Positions 11,896 to 22,231 of a stretch of 64,000 nt of DNA are shown here, piece after piece (position 1 is the stretch's first letter; every line of letters starts with the position of its first letter). The stretch covers positions 100,326-164,325 of the forward strand of contig JALMLS010000150.1 in NCBI GenBank assembly GCA_038496445.1, given 5' to 3'. This DNA comes from Trichosphaerium sp. ATCC 40318. Taxonomy: Eukaryota; Discosea; Flabellinia; Trichosidae. The notes beneath the pieces were generated by a model. That model was not told where the DNA came from, did no database searches, and worked only from the letters and a program-made list of their open reading frames with translations. The translations under genes were made by a program, and so were the position numbers.

Positions 11896-12594
11896 TAGTC
11901 TATTACTGTTTGGTCGTGGTTTGAAGATATCCAGCTACGCGTGTTTCGTTAGACACTCAATAAACGCTTAAAGCTTTGTTTCTAGACACATACTTGTATT
12001 TCTTTAGTGTTTCTGGGCTTACAAGCCATACGCGACCACAGCGCTCACAAGTGCATTCGCGCTTCCAATTGGCTTTGTCACGTCTTCCTATACTTGTTTA
12101 GGTGCTGGATTTGTGTACTGCTAATTGGCTGGTACGTTTTGCGAAAAAGGCCATTGTCTAACTAATGATTAAATTTAATGATGGTTCCTTGCAAGTTGCA
12201 ATGATAGTGTTCGTAATATTAAAAAGCACTATGAACCTAAAAAGGAGCAAGAAAAGTCGTAAAATTTCTAACTTCCGTTTTTAGAAGTAGTGACTTTTTT
12301 TTTGCTACGTAGATCTACACGTCACCATGAATCACTCCTTTGTGTTGGCATTATGTACGCGCAACGAAAGAGTAGGTAGAATTGATGATATAACGACATA
12401 ATTAACGGAACAACTCCAGTAACGTTTTTTTTTGAACTTCTGATAAAAAAAACAGCCGTTGGTGTTGTAGGTCGGTAGTTAGTACCCTTAAAGGTCAAAT
12501 AATATCCTAGACTTTGATATAACGTAAAAAATGTATGCATCATGATAATGATTTTGATGGTGACATATCGGTTATGTCGTGTCACTTTTTTATT
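11896..12594. other. Intergenic region without a recognisable gene
   Basis: Nothing with a protein pattern was found on either strand. A minus-strand frame at 12585-12322 is hydrophobic but has no family features. The last part is the 3' flank of the minus-strand NMN adenylyltransferase gene. Confidence 0.4.
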
Positions 12595-13882
12595 TTAGCT
12601 TTCTTCATTTGTTTGAGATAGTTTCTGTATTTTGATGTCATTATCATGTATATACTTTACAACACTTGGGAACGTTAAGTGAGATATATCTTTTCCTTCT
12701 AATAAAAGGTTTCTGACGGCAGTTGAACTTACATCCGTAACTCCGTCTTCGATTTCAACAAGGAAGAATTCTGTACCGAATTTTTTTTCCTTTATCTTGT
12801 CTAACTCAACGCCTAGGCGTCCTATGGCCACACAACCGAAAGGATATCTTGTATAAAGTAAGTCATTACGTTTTGAGGCACTGAGTGATACTAAGCATAC
12901 CTTTGTTTCCCAGCATAAAGAGTTGCATCAAATGCTAAATCAGTACCACATACAAAAAAAATACTGAATTCTTCTTTGGGTATTTGCTCTTTTATAAACG
13001 ATAAATGAGCATTTACGACGGATGGGAAATTGACAAACGTTGGTTGAGAGCATTCCCACGATGATACCTAAAGCCAGTCAATCGTACAGAGAAAGAAAAA
13101 AGCATAGAAACAAACAACTGCAGAAAGTACATACTTCTAGCCATTCAGATGAACACGTGACTGACCGTATCATCTCAATACGATGCTCTGCATCTATACA
13201 CGATATACCCCTCCTTCGCATTTTACCTGAAACGTATACATCATGTGAAGGCGATAAATATCTAAAGCTTGGGTTACAAATCATTTACGAATTTTTTTTA
13301 ACCTACCCTGCCACAACTTTGCAGTCAGTCTCGCTCTCAAGCCTATCCTTTGCTAGACTCATCATCCGTACATGCATATTGTGTACTGGACACATCGCAC
13401 CAGTTGCCACAAGTACAACCTAGTTTAATTCAAAGGTCAGGAACTGACATACAATCTGCTAAGGTACTTTTTTTGTTGAAGTTGCTTTTTTTAGATTTGC
13501 TTGTAGTTTGATTAATGGGATAAGATCGGTTGGTTTCATTCCCTCAAAGTATTTTGATAGAGGCTGAAAGTGTTAGCTCGATGTTTGACCACTGTTGGGA
13601 CAAGTACCTTTATTTCTTCTCCATACAAATCATAAAGCTTGCCTTCTACTTCAAGGACGCTTATGTCGTCCGTTTCAAGGCTTGGTTTTAGTCTAAACGC
13701 TTCAGACGTTAACGTACGTTAAACATGCAATAATTTACCACGTTTATAGTATCTAACGGCGCCCATCATATCACCAGACGACTCTAGACGTTTTATTATT
13801 ATTACTATACTTTAAACGCCATAATCAAACCTGCGCGTACTGCCGCCAAGTAGTACCACTCAGCTGATTTATTTGCTTCCAT
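12595..13882 (-). CDS. Nicotinate/nicotinamide mononucleotide adenylyltransferase with N-terminal helical-repeat extension
   Basis: The gene starts at ATG 13882 (MEANKSAEWYYLAAVRA) and runs over about seven exons. Residues 1-60 form a helical-hairpin repeat (ESSGDMMGAVRYYKRAFRLKPSLE) like the TPR/MIT-like start of FBXO9. A 48-base intron (13420-13467, GTACCT...AACTAG) joins this in phase to the nucleotidyltransferase core: VVLVATGAMCPVHNMHV (the G-x-x-x-P-x-H-x-x-H motif), RYLSPSHD, AEHRIEMI, FFVCGTDLAFD and the C-terminal DVSSTAVRNLLLEG that binds ATP phosphates. This enzyme makes NAD+ from (nicotinamide) mononucleotide and ATP. Without that intron the first part would end at a TAG (13459-13461) and would be a separate 97-residue protein, with no start left for the enzyme. 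The fusion is my inference; the enzyme domain is firm. Confidence 0.78.
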
Positions 13883-14140
13883 ACAAACGCTAGAGATGTT
13901 GTACAAGGCAACCAAATCAAATAAATTTCATAACTTTTTCTGACATTTGACTGAAAAGACATTTCGAACATCCGTTCTTTTTTGTGGCAGTAAGGGATAA
14001 AAGAAAATGTACTCTTTGTTGGAGGGGTATATTTTTACAGTTTAATGTTGACATTTGTTGTTTACAAGGGTTTTTGTACATTCGGTTATTTACAAGATTA
14101 AGAAAAATTGGTTTTGGTTGGTGAACATTTCGCGGTTTGT

Positions 14141-15129
14141 TTACGCTTTGATCCACTTGTGAGATAATATTTCATTGCAATTAGGTCTCTTTGAAGGATT
14201 TTTATGAAGCATACTTCTGATAAGGTCTTTTGCTTCATTCGAAATGGATACGTCTTCAGGGAACCTCAAACTTCCCATTTGGATTCTTCTTAGCATATCA
14301 GGTATACTTGTTCCAGGCCAAGGGAAGTTTCCTGTTAATAGCCTGTAAAGTACGATACCTAGAGCCCAGATGTCGGCTTTTCGCGTATCATACTTTTTCT
14401 CCAAAAGAATCTCAGGAGACAAGTATAGGAGCGTTCCTCTCATGAATTTCTTACATCTTGTCTCTGTTTTCTGACAAAGTCCGAAATCTATCAATTTTGC
14501 TTCGTTATCAGCTGTAAGCACTATATTACGCTCTTTAATGTCTTTGTGGCTATATCCTTCATCGTGAATGTATCCAAGTGCTTGTACGAGCTGAGAAAGC
14601 CAAATTCTTGTTTGACGTTCATCAACTCGCGTGTCTTTCTCAAGTGTTTGTTCGAGAGTGAGTCCAGGGATCAGTTCAAGGTAAATATATGCTTTATCAT
14701 CCTTGACATGGAAATGTTCAAATTTCACTATGTACTTATGGTGCAACGCCTCTAAAGCGGCTACTTCGCGTCGAATTTGTGATCTATAAAGCGTTAGACA
14801 ACTTTAAGAGGAATAGAAGACAACAATTTAAACTTACTTGAACTTTAGATCAATTATTTTTACGGCGTATCTTTTGCCTGTTTTCTTGTTCTTGGCAGTG
14901 CGGACAACTCTAGTAGAGATAAGAAAAGCGTTTACGGAAGAAAGATTTAACCGGCAAAATTGTAAATAACACGAGAAAGCTGTTGTACGTACCCAAACTT
15001 CCCTTCTCCGAGCGTCCGAGAGCGTGGTTTGAAGTTACAGTCATCAGAACAAGGTCTTTTCTTTAAAATGTCCTTAGAGTGTGAGGATAGTCTTCTTTTT
15101 ATTGTATCAACTAGTGTTGGTGTCCCCAT
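14141..15129 (-). CDS. Serine/threonine protein kinase, CAMK-like
   Basis: Three exons start at ATG 15129 (MGTPTLVDTIKRR). The glycine loop is LGEGKFGYVQ, the ATP lysine lies in YAVKII, the catalytic loop is HKDIKERN (Lys replaces Arg of HRD, Asp kept), and the metal-binding motif is DFG. The activation segment ends GTLLYLSPEI, and TRKADIWALGIVLYRLLTG plus a final HKWI show a full kinase fold of about 300 residues. The SPE and ALGIVLY patterns point to the CAMK/CHK/AMPK-like group. There is no domain outside the kinase fold, so localisation and regulation cannot be read. HKD in place of HRD marks a non-RD kinase, which usually does not need activation-loop phosphorylation. Confidence 0.9.
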
Positions 15130-15855
15130 GATGCTTTGTACAGGTTGGGTTTTTGAATAATCGGTTTTTTAATTACGCCGATTTTTATCAAATTTATTAT
15201 GGGATAAACAAAAGCCCCGCATTCACTTGTTTTTTGTCCTAGACAAAAACTAACCCCTTACAGTAATAAAACAACACTGTCTACACGGTCGGCGCTTATG
15301 GTGCTATTGGACAAATATAAGTATAAACATTTACCCGCATGTTTGTCCCCGCGGATTAATCACATCTAGCACTATGAATTGATACAAGATTATTCAGTGA
15401 CGGGGAAATGGGGTAGCTTCAGAAAAAAGTAACCACGTCTTCTCCTTTTTTTTATGATAGCATGTAGTTACTCCAGCTCTTTACGTAATGCAGTGAACTC
15501 AGACACGTGGAAGCGAAAAGTCGCAGAAATAGGGAAAACAAAATCCACCGGCAAGTAGTGTTCGTACAAAGAAAAGACAGAAAGTAATCGGGCTCCGGCG
15601 TAAATTGAAGATGTTGCGGGCATTTTTTTTAAGCGAGTGAACATTGTTCACCAAAAAATTGGGAAGTATTCTCTGCGAAATTTCTTCAACCCATGACAAT
15701 AACGTCATTGATGAATTCTCTTTTAGCATTTACAAATTTTTTGTTGTTTATTGTCGTTTTAGTAAACGTACGTAGGTCTAGTTAACTACATACAAGTGTT
15801 CAATTATCGTCGATAGTGGTCCGGGTTAATCTTTCCTCTACATAGGATTTATTCT
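15130..15855. other. Intergenic region with one unsupported ORF
   Basis: A minus-strand ATG frame (15729-15499, MLKENSSMTLLSWVEE...) of 76 codons starts plausibly but ends in low-complexity aromatic sequence and cannot be spliced further. The remainder shows no coding pattern. Confidence 0.35.
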
Positions 15856-17303
15856 TTAATAGCCCTGAGCTTGGCTGTCATAAAAATTCTCAGTTTGCTC
15901 TCTTTGTTGCAAAACTTCATAAATTGCTGTCTTGAACACCAGCTCAACGTTCTTATCTTCCTTAGCCGAAGCCTCTACGTAGCTATAACCCAGACTATCT
16001 GCTTTTTCCTAACATGACAGTAAACCCTACAACCTCGACTAAAACGTCAAAGAAAAATTGAAACAGTTTTTTGCTTATTTAGGAAAGTTTGCTGTCGTTT
16101 GAAATCGCGTCAAACCTTAAAAAATCAAAATCGATGAATTATTTTCTCTACAATACCTTTGCATCATCTTCACTAATAATTCGCTCTGCGGATAAGTCCT
16201 ACGCGTTATAAGTCATAATTAATCAAGAAACATTGCAGTTAATAATTTACCAGTTTGTGACCACAAATAAGCAATTGCGTTGACTCTCTTCCAAATTTAC
16301 GAACTTGGTCTATCCAGTAATGTAGCTTATCGAAGGTATCTTCCTTTACATACAATTAACCTTATAAAAACGGCGATTCTTTCTTGCTTTGTCTATAATA
16401 TCGTTTGGCGTACATTGGTCAGGTCAAAAACAACAATTACGACATCAGCACCACGATAAAAACTGGCAGTGATGGTTGAGAACCTATTTTAGAATTGTTA
16501 CAAAACTTTAATTTTCCTACCACTTCATATTGCGTCTAAATCGACTGTACGTACCTCTCTTGACCACCTAAAATCGTAAGTTAATAAAATAAATAAGTTT
16601 GACGCGTTTACGAGTTGTCAGTTGCCAACAATTTCAAAAAACGTGGAAGACCAAAAAAAACCCAAAACAACAAAAAAAAAACGTGCCTGTGTCCCAAATT
16701 CTGGCCTTTACTTTCACTTCGTTTAGATCTACTTCGCGCTCTTTCTATAATGGATTTAGATGAAGCGTTGGTTGATGACAATCAAAATTCCTTTTTTTCT
16801 TTTTTTTTTGGTTTTTGGTTTTGGCTTTTCTAGCGTATCAGTGCGATAATTGTTAGGTTTTGGTTGAGAAATAAGCCTTCGGCACTAAAAGGGAAATTGT
16901 GGGCGTTAAAAATCATAAAGTGCTATGTTATGTATTTAGAGTGCTAATAAATATTTAATTACCGCGTCCATGCCAATTGTTGGCGTTTCCTCTACAAATT
17001 CGCCATCGACAAACCTCACTGTAAAATTCGTTAAAACGCGAACAAGAGTAACTCCAAGTACCAATTAGACTGGTTTTACCAACTCCTACAAAAGATTAAT
17101 TTCAACGCTTTGTTGGGTGTAAACTTTACCTATTTCTCCTAGTAATAGCAGTTTCACTGGCCTAATCTATAATGAGCGCTTTTTGGTAGTAACTGGTAAC
17201 CAACTTACGCTGTGGGTGCCTTTGCTTCATTGTTAACGCCGCCAACGACGGTAATACCTCTAGTTTGTCTTGTTTTTTCTTTTTTTGAGTGTTTGCACCC
17301 CAT
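15856..17303 (-). CDS. Rab GTPase with N-terminal acylation signal (ARA6/Rab5B-like layout)
   Basis: About nine small exons starting at ATG 17303 give MGCKHSKKEK, a strong N-myristoylation plus palmitoylation signal (Gly2, Cys3). Then come KLLLLGEIGVGKTSL (P-loop), TPTIGMD (switch I), WDTGGQER (switch II, with Gly for the usual Ala), FYRGADVVIVVFDLT, CGHKLD (NKxD equivalent with His) and EASAKED. The C-terminus (SQAQGY) has no cysteine, so it cannot be prenylated. This layout matches plant ARA6 and apicomplexan Rab5B, which sit on endosomes through N-terminal lipids. The intron before GGQER (16568-16686) starts with GC. Exon phases all agree. Rab identity is firm; the Rab5 subclass is inferred from the layout. 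Confidence 0.85.
16568..16686 (-). other. GC-AG intron in the Rab gene
   Basis: The donor is GCACGT (GC form of the common GTACGT) and the acceptor TTTTAG. It splits the WDTGGQE motif after the first base of a Gly codon; no GT donor nearby preserves the switch II motif. Confidence 0.65.
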
Positions 17304-18012
17304 TTACAATATTGGCTTTAGGTATTATGCATGGGATGTTTTTGGTATGGTTTTAATAAAAAAAACTGCTTATCAACGACTCAAAAAATAGCACAAGTCT
17401 CGTTTACGTCAAAACACCTGTGCTCGATCAATAGTCTCCCTACGGCTTCTAACCTTCCCTAAAAGTATCTACGTGCGTTGCTAGTCTGTACGAGAGCCTT
17501 CCAAAGTCGAACAAAGTTGACACTAAGGCCATTTTTGTCTCATACCCACCTGTAGCGCGAAAACCTATGCACATGCTACGAAACTGGTTCAAAACGTAAG
17601 ATAGTTTGCCAGATTTCTGTCTGTTTCAGTGATTATGTACTTGGTGAGATCATTTATTGAGAGTAGCCTAGGAACCATCGGATATGTTTGTTACGAAGGT
17701 TACCACATCATGTAGAATATAGCCTTCTTGCAAAGGTGCTGAATAATCTCAAACTTACGCCAATTTTACGTAACTTTCGATTCAAATTATTCAATTTACA
17801 ACACCTTAAAAGCAACACGGAATAGCGAATAGAGATATACTATGCTTAAACTAACTCTTCGTACAAGGGTACGCGCATCCTATGGATACCAACATATATA
17901 GCGTAATTTATTCGCTAATTGTCTTTAGCTTGCTGCTACGCCAGTCTTAGTAGCGAAAAGGACGCGTTTTACCCAGCAGAGATCTTTTAGCGTGTTAAAA
18001 TCGCAAAACAAA
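17304..18012. other. Intergenic region with possible exon traces
   Basis: The minus strand at about 17780-17595 shows open stretches (APLQEGYILHDVV and LLSINDLTKYIITETDRNL) separated by a poss-ible 37-base intron, but the frames do not agree and no start was found. Nothing else is recognisable. Confidence 0.3.
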
Positions 18013-19183
18013 ATGAAGAAAACGTCATTCAGAACAAAACTCACTTCCACTACCATGTACAAACGCTGGTATAACATTGATGAACGTGTCAGTTATGCTT
18101 ATGAACATAACCACAAACCCAGCAGTTTTGTTAAAGATGTACGAGTTCTAGACTTCATTTTTTGATAACATTTAGTGAACTTTGGAAAAAAGACTTCGCG
18201 TTCTCGTTTGCGTTTGAGGTAATAATGTATTCCCGTAGGTCAAGAGAGGACCTCCATACACTGACGTACAAAAGCTAGAAGGTGAATTCAATGACCTTGT
18301 AACAGCACACGTTGAGCCTGTAACAACTGGAGATAAGGTACGGAATAACTTTTTAGCTTCTTCAGAAAATATTCTCGAATAAAGTAACCAAGTCTATTTT
18401 ATGATCCCTGACACGTGATAGGTCGCTCTTACGCTAGTTAACATGGTTAAACCATTCAACCACATGTTTTTTAGAGATAAATACACACATCACGCTGTTG
18501 TACTAGAGACAGTAGCGGCAGTTCCCGGAATGGTATGTTAAAGCCAAGCAGAGCTAAAAGAAACGTGTTTTTTTTGACCAAAGTTCAGGTTGCTGGTATG
18601 ATGCGCCATTTCAAGAGTTTACGTCACATGCAGCGTGATCACGGATGGATACACCAACTTATTGAAGAAGCAGAGAACGAGCGAATGCATCTTCTCACAT
18701 GGATGCAGGTAACTAACTACCTAGAAGCTAGTATTGTCTCATGTACTTTAGCTATGTCAACCAACTTTTCTTGAACGCATACTTGTAGTCGCTGCACAAT
18801 GCATATACACACCCTTCTATGCTTTCTTGTATACTTTAACACCAGCTGTTGCTCACAAGTACCACGCAAAAAAGACTTTAGGCAGTACTGATCGAATTTC
18901 TAGGTTCGTTGGGTACTTGGAGGAAGAAGCTTGTCTCCAGTACACGCTTATGCTCAAAGCTATTGATGAAGGCAAAATAGAAAACGTAGAAGCTCCTGAT
19001 ATTGCCAAGGAGTACTGGAATTTGAAGCCAGACGCACGTCTTCGTGATGTAGTGTTGGTATGTTTTCTTCATCCATTGTTGGTTTCGGAGGCTGACATTC
19101 TATAGGTTATCAGAGCTGATGAAGCTATGCACAGAGATGTGAATCATAGGTTCGCAGATCGAGCGAAACACGGCATGTATTGA
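18013..19183 (+). CDS. AOX: Mitochondrial alternative oxidase
   Basis: AOX is the cyanide-resistant ubiquinol oxidase of the inner mitochondrial membrane. Six or so exons keep phase from ATG 18013. A short basic, Ser/Thr-rich N-terminus ([19 protein letters not shown]) may be the targeting signal. The diiron ligands are all present: Glu in [10 protein letters not shown], the ExxH in [12 protein letters not shown], Glu in FVGYLEEEA, and ExxH in [12 protein letters not shown]. Other family blocks are [30 protein letters not shown] and [15 protein letters not shown]. The protein ends HGMY at TGA 19181-19183. The regulatory cysteine region of plant AOX is absent, as in protist and fungal enzymes, which are often regulated by nucleotides. 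The identification is firm. Confidence 0.95.
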
Positions 19184-19337
19184 CACGTTTTCAGTTCACA
19201 TTTTTTTACCAAAAAGCCGATTGTAAATAAACCTTGTGATGTGAAACAAAGTCCGCTTATTTCAAGCTGCTACTAAAAGGATAACAACCTTTACTTCTGC
19301 TTATACACAACGTGTTCATGTTTAGTAGCCCGGTAAA

Positions 19338-21110
19338 ATGTTAATTTACACACGTGATATTTTTTTTGTATGGGTACTAGCTCTTTCATTGATAACTGCT
19401 GTGAAGGTACTTGGACCTGATGAAGACCTGTACGTTTGAACTTTGCCAACAAATATTTCCATGGCCGTTTGTTAGCGACGCCTTCCCTGCAGCAGAGTTC
19501 CACATGCTTTGTGTTATAGATATTTTGGACTGGTTTTTTTATCGTTTCACGCGAAAATAGTAAATCCTGTTTTTGACAATTTGGGACTGACTTTGTTATT
19601 GTTTAGCGAAGACGAAAAAGACCAGGCTTTTGGTGATGGTACTGTGAATTTTCAAGTTGCTTTTTCGTTACATCTACGCACCATAGTAATGTGTTTTAAT
19701 AAAGGTAACAAGTATGGTGACGCTAGAAAAGAATTGGAAGATTTGGGTCACGAAATAGACGCTACAAACAGGATAACTACAACCAGATTAAACCGCAATG
19801 ATATGTTTATATCAGGTGTTATAAAGACAGAGAATGATTTGGGAGAAATTCTGTCCTGGGTTGAAGATGGTAACTGGCTGTGCTCATATGTGATAAAAAG
19901 GGTCAAAGCTACTGTCAAGAATTAGAAAGTACGTTTGGTAATTCTATGCTGCAGTCAAGTTTGTCAAAATTATCAACCAGTTACAGCTATGAGTAGTTTC
20001 ACCAAATATGTTCTATTCTTATAACTGACAATAATAGGCGAAGGTATAGAGGCTGTTGATACTTGTGCTGAAATCCTTGATCCCATGATGATGACTATCG
20101 AGTGCGAAGATAAAAAGGAGCTTTATGTTCGTGAAAATCCGAGTTCTTTCTAAAGCTAAAGTTTTTGTTTTTAGACAAGCAACGAGGCTCCTGGTCATCC
20201 TCTAATGAAAGATCTTGTTTCCTTTGTAGGGTTCTAGCAGATTATGGTACACCAACACAAAACATGTTATTTAAAATGACCACAACCAAAAGTACTATTG
20301 GCGTTACAACCAAAGTACCCAAATAACTTTGATAACATGATAGTTTTCACTAGTTTCTGCGACAGCCGCTTGTGTTAGGTCTTTTCTTCAGTCAAAACTC
20401 TTGAGAGCGCTGTAGCAAAAGGTCATATTTTGCTTAATTTGTCTATTTTGATATTATTTATAAAGGCTACTTTGGTTGAACGCACAATAACATTCAATTT
20501 ATAGCCGCATGGATTGATAATCCGCCAATTTCACCTACAGCGATGCCAATTACAAAACCGCGGGTAAGTACTGTGCAAAGTATATATTAAGCTAACCTAT
20601 AATTGTAGCCAAATATCGTTGTTGTGGATAATTTAATAATTCAACAGAACCAAACCACAGTCAAAGGTAACCTTGCTATTTTAAGTAACAGTACGATGTT
20701 AATAAGTGTGGAAACTGTTGTTACGGTACAAGGTAAAACAACAAACTGACATCAACCATTGCCTAACACATTAAGGTTGCTTGGTGATACTAGACGGAAA
20801 CTTAGATATAAAGCTTGATAGTGTACCAATTGATGGCAAAGTCATCGATTTAATTCGGTACACGTGCCAAGAATCGACATTCAATCAAATAAACGTGGTA
20901 CAAAATGATACATGCAAGAACGTTGTTATCAAAGAGCAAACATACTCTGATAGCTCGCTATCAGTTGTATTCGGCGTCACAGATGGTTGCAGCTCCATAT
21001 CCGGATCACTTGAATGGTGGGCATATTTTTTTATAATTTTGGCAGTTCTCATTGTTGTGATTGCCTTTATGTCTTTGGCTACTGTACTAATCTTCAAAAA
21101 ATGTACATAA
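19338..21110 (+). pseudogene. Disrupted copy of type I surface-protein gene
   Basis: This is a close copy of the gene at 22232-24798, beginning with a signal peptide (MLIYTRDIFFVWVLALSLITA) and the shared KVLGPDEDL segment. Two faults are visible against the downstream copy. One base is lost in the TGG/TTGG stretch near 19874, so the frame after EDGNW shifts to a stop. About 330 bases are missing at the junction near 20230, where TTTGTAGG runs directly into the LADYGTP segment. About 180 foreign bases also follow near 20290-20490. The C-terminal module (VVILDGNLDIKLD through ESTFNQINVV), a Cys-containing juxtamembrane part and one membrane span remain nearly identical to the intact copy. It is probably nonfunctional, unless splicing avoids the faults. 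Confidence 0.75.
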
Positions 21111-22231
21111 GGTTATAAATATAATAATAACGGTTATTGCAATTGGTGTCTGTTTTTGGAATAGATGGAAACTTTGCAATGTGGTAAATGATCCTTATAA
21201 ATGGGTACTACCCAACGCACCTAGCCAACTTAAGGTGTTTTCTGGTAAACGTATTCTAAACGAATGCGTAACCGAAACTGAATTTATACCCTTAAACTAC
21301 GAACTGGTAGCATACTGTATATTTCATAGTTGACATCACGAGTGTTTTTACTGTATTAATATAATTTTAGATTCATTTCATAATTCACGAGAGCTGGTAA
21401 GTAGTGTACTTGAGCTGTTTTAAACTTTACGTTGCTAACATAAAATCCAAATAAGCCTTGTGGATATGTGACTGGCGTGAAACGTTTTTTAAGTTGTAGC
21501 AAACTCTCACTAATTACCTATTAGTCAACGTGCTGTTGTCCCGGAAAAAAAAAAAATAATAATGACAGTCTGTGTACACTGTTGCAATTCAATATACTAC
21601 GGCGAACGGATACAATTTAAGGAACGCTCTACTACAAAGCTTTTTGTGATCATCCTTAAAATAATACCCATTTGAAGAAGGCACAGCACTTTCCCAAGGA
21701 GTTCAACAACTCTAAAAAACTATTTCTTGTCACCATTGATCCGTCTGTACTATTGCTTTGTTTATGTTGCTTATCGTGTAAATATGCGTCCAGATATGAA
21801 AGCAATTTTGAAACATCATATTATGCTTTAAGAAATAGGTCACTTATATAAAACTCTCACCCAAAGACAGCTATGACAATGAAATTGAACTAGAATAAGC
21901 ACTCTTCTTCCAAAGTACCACTTACTGCCAAACATAGATGAATCTAGCATATAAAGTCGGCCCAATTTGGCTTGCGCCACCTGTCTTTAAATACTACTTA
22001 TTTGAGTAACCCTTTGGTGTGACTTAGTACCGTTACATTATTGCCTCAATTAGGGAGTGGACCTGGACGGAAGTCAACAACTTAATATGAAATCCGAAAA
22101 TACTTTAAGTCGTGATTAAATTTCAAGTTAAGTGGAAGGAAACAACGCTTTCCTTTTAGAACATTTCCTAATATCGTTGTTCAAAGCTTAATTTACCCCT
22201 CTGAAAATACAACTCCGTTGGCGGGGTTAAA
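21111..22231 (+). other. Spacer between tandem surface genes with an orphan membrane-span ORF
   Basis: At about 21136-21330 an open frame reads a hydrophobic helix (IITVIAIGVCFW), then a basic/aromatic tail (NRWKLCNVVNDPYKW). It looks like the membrane span and cytoplasmic tail of another surface protein. It has no start and is not in phase with the pseudogene end. The rest (21420-22230) shows nothing coding. Confidence 0.4.

Noticed and set aside
13459-13882. Separate 97-residue FBXO9-like protein ending at the TAG at 13459
   Set aside because: A GTACCT donor two codons before the stop joins in phase to the NMNAT core, which otherwise has no start codon. The fused model explains both parts better.
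19338-21110. First tandem copy as a functional gene
   Set aside because: The one-base loss, deletion and insertion relative to the second copy break the frame. No splice choice I found restores it.
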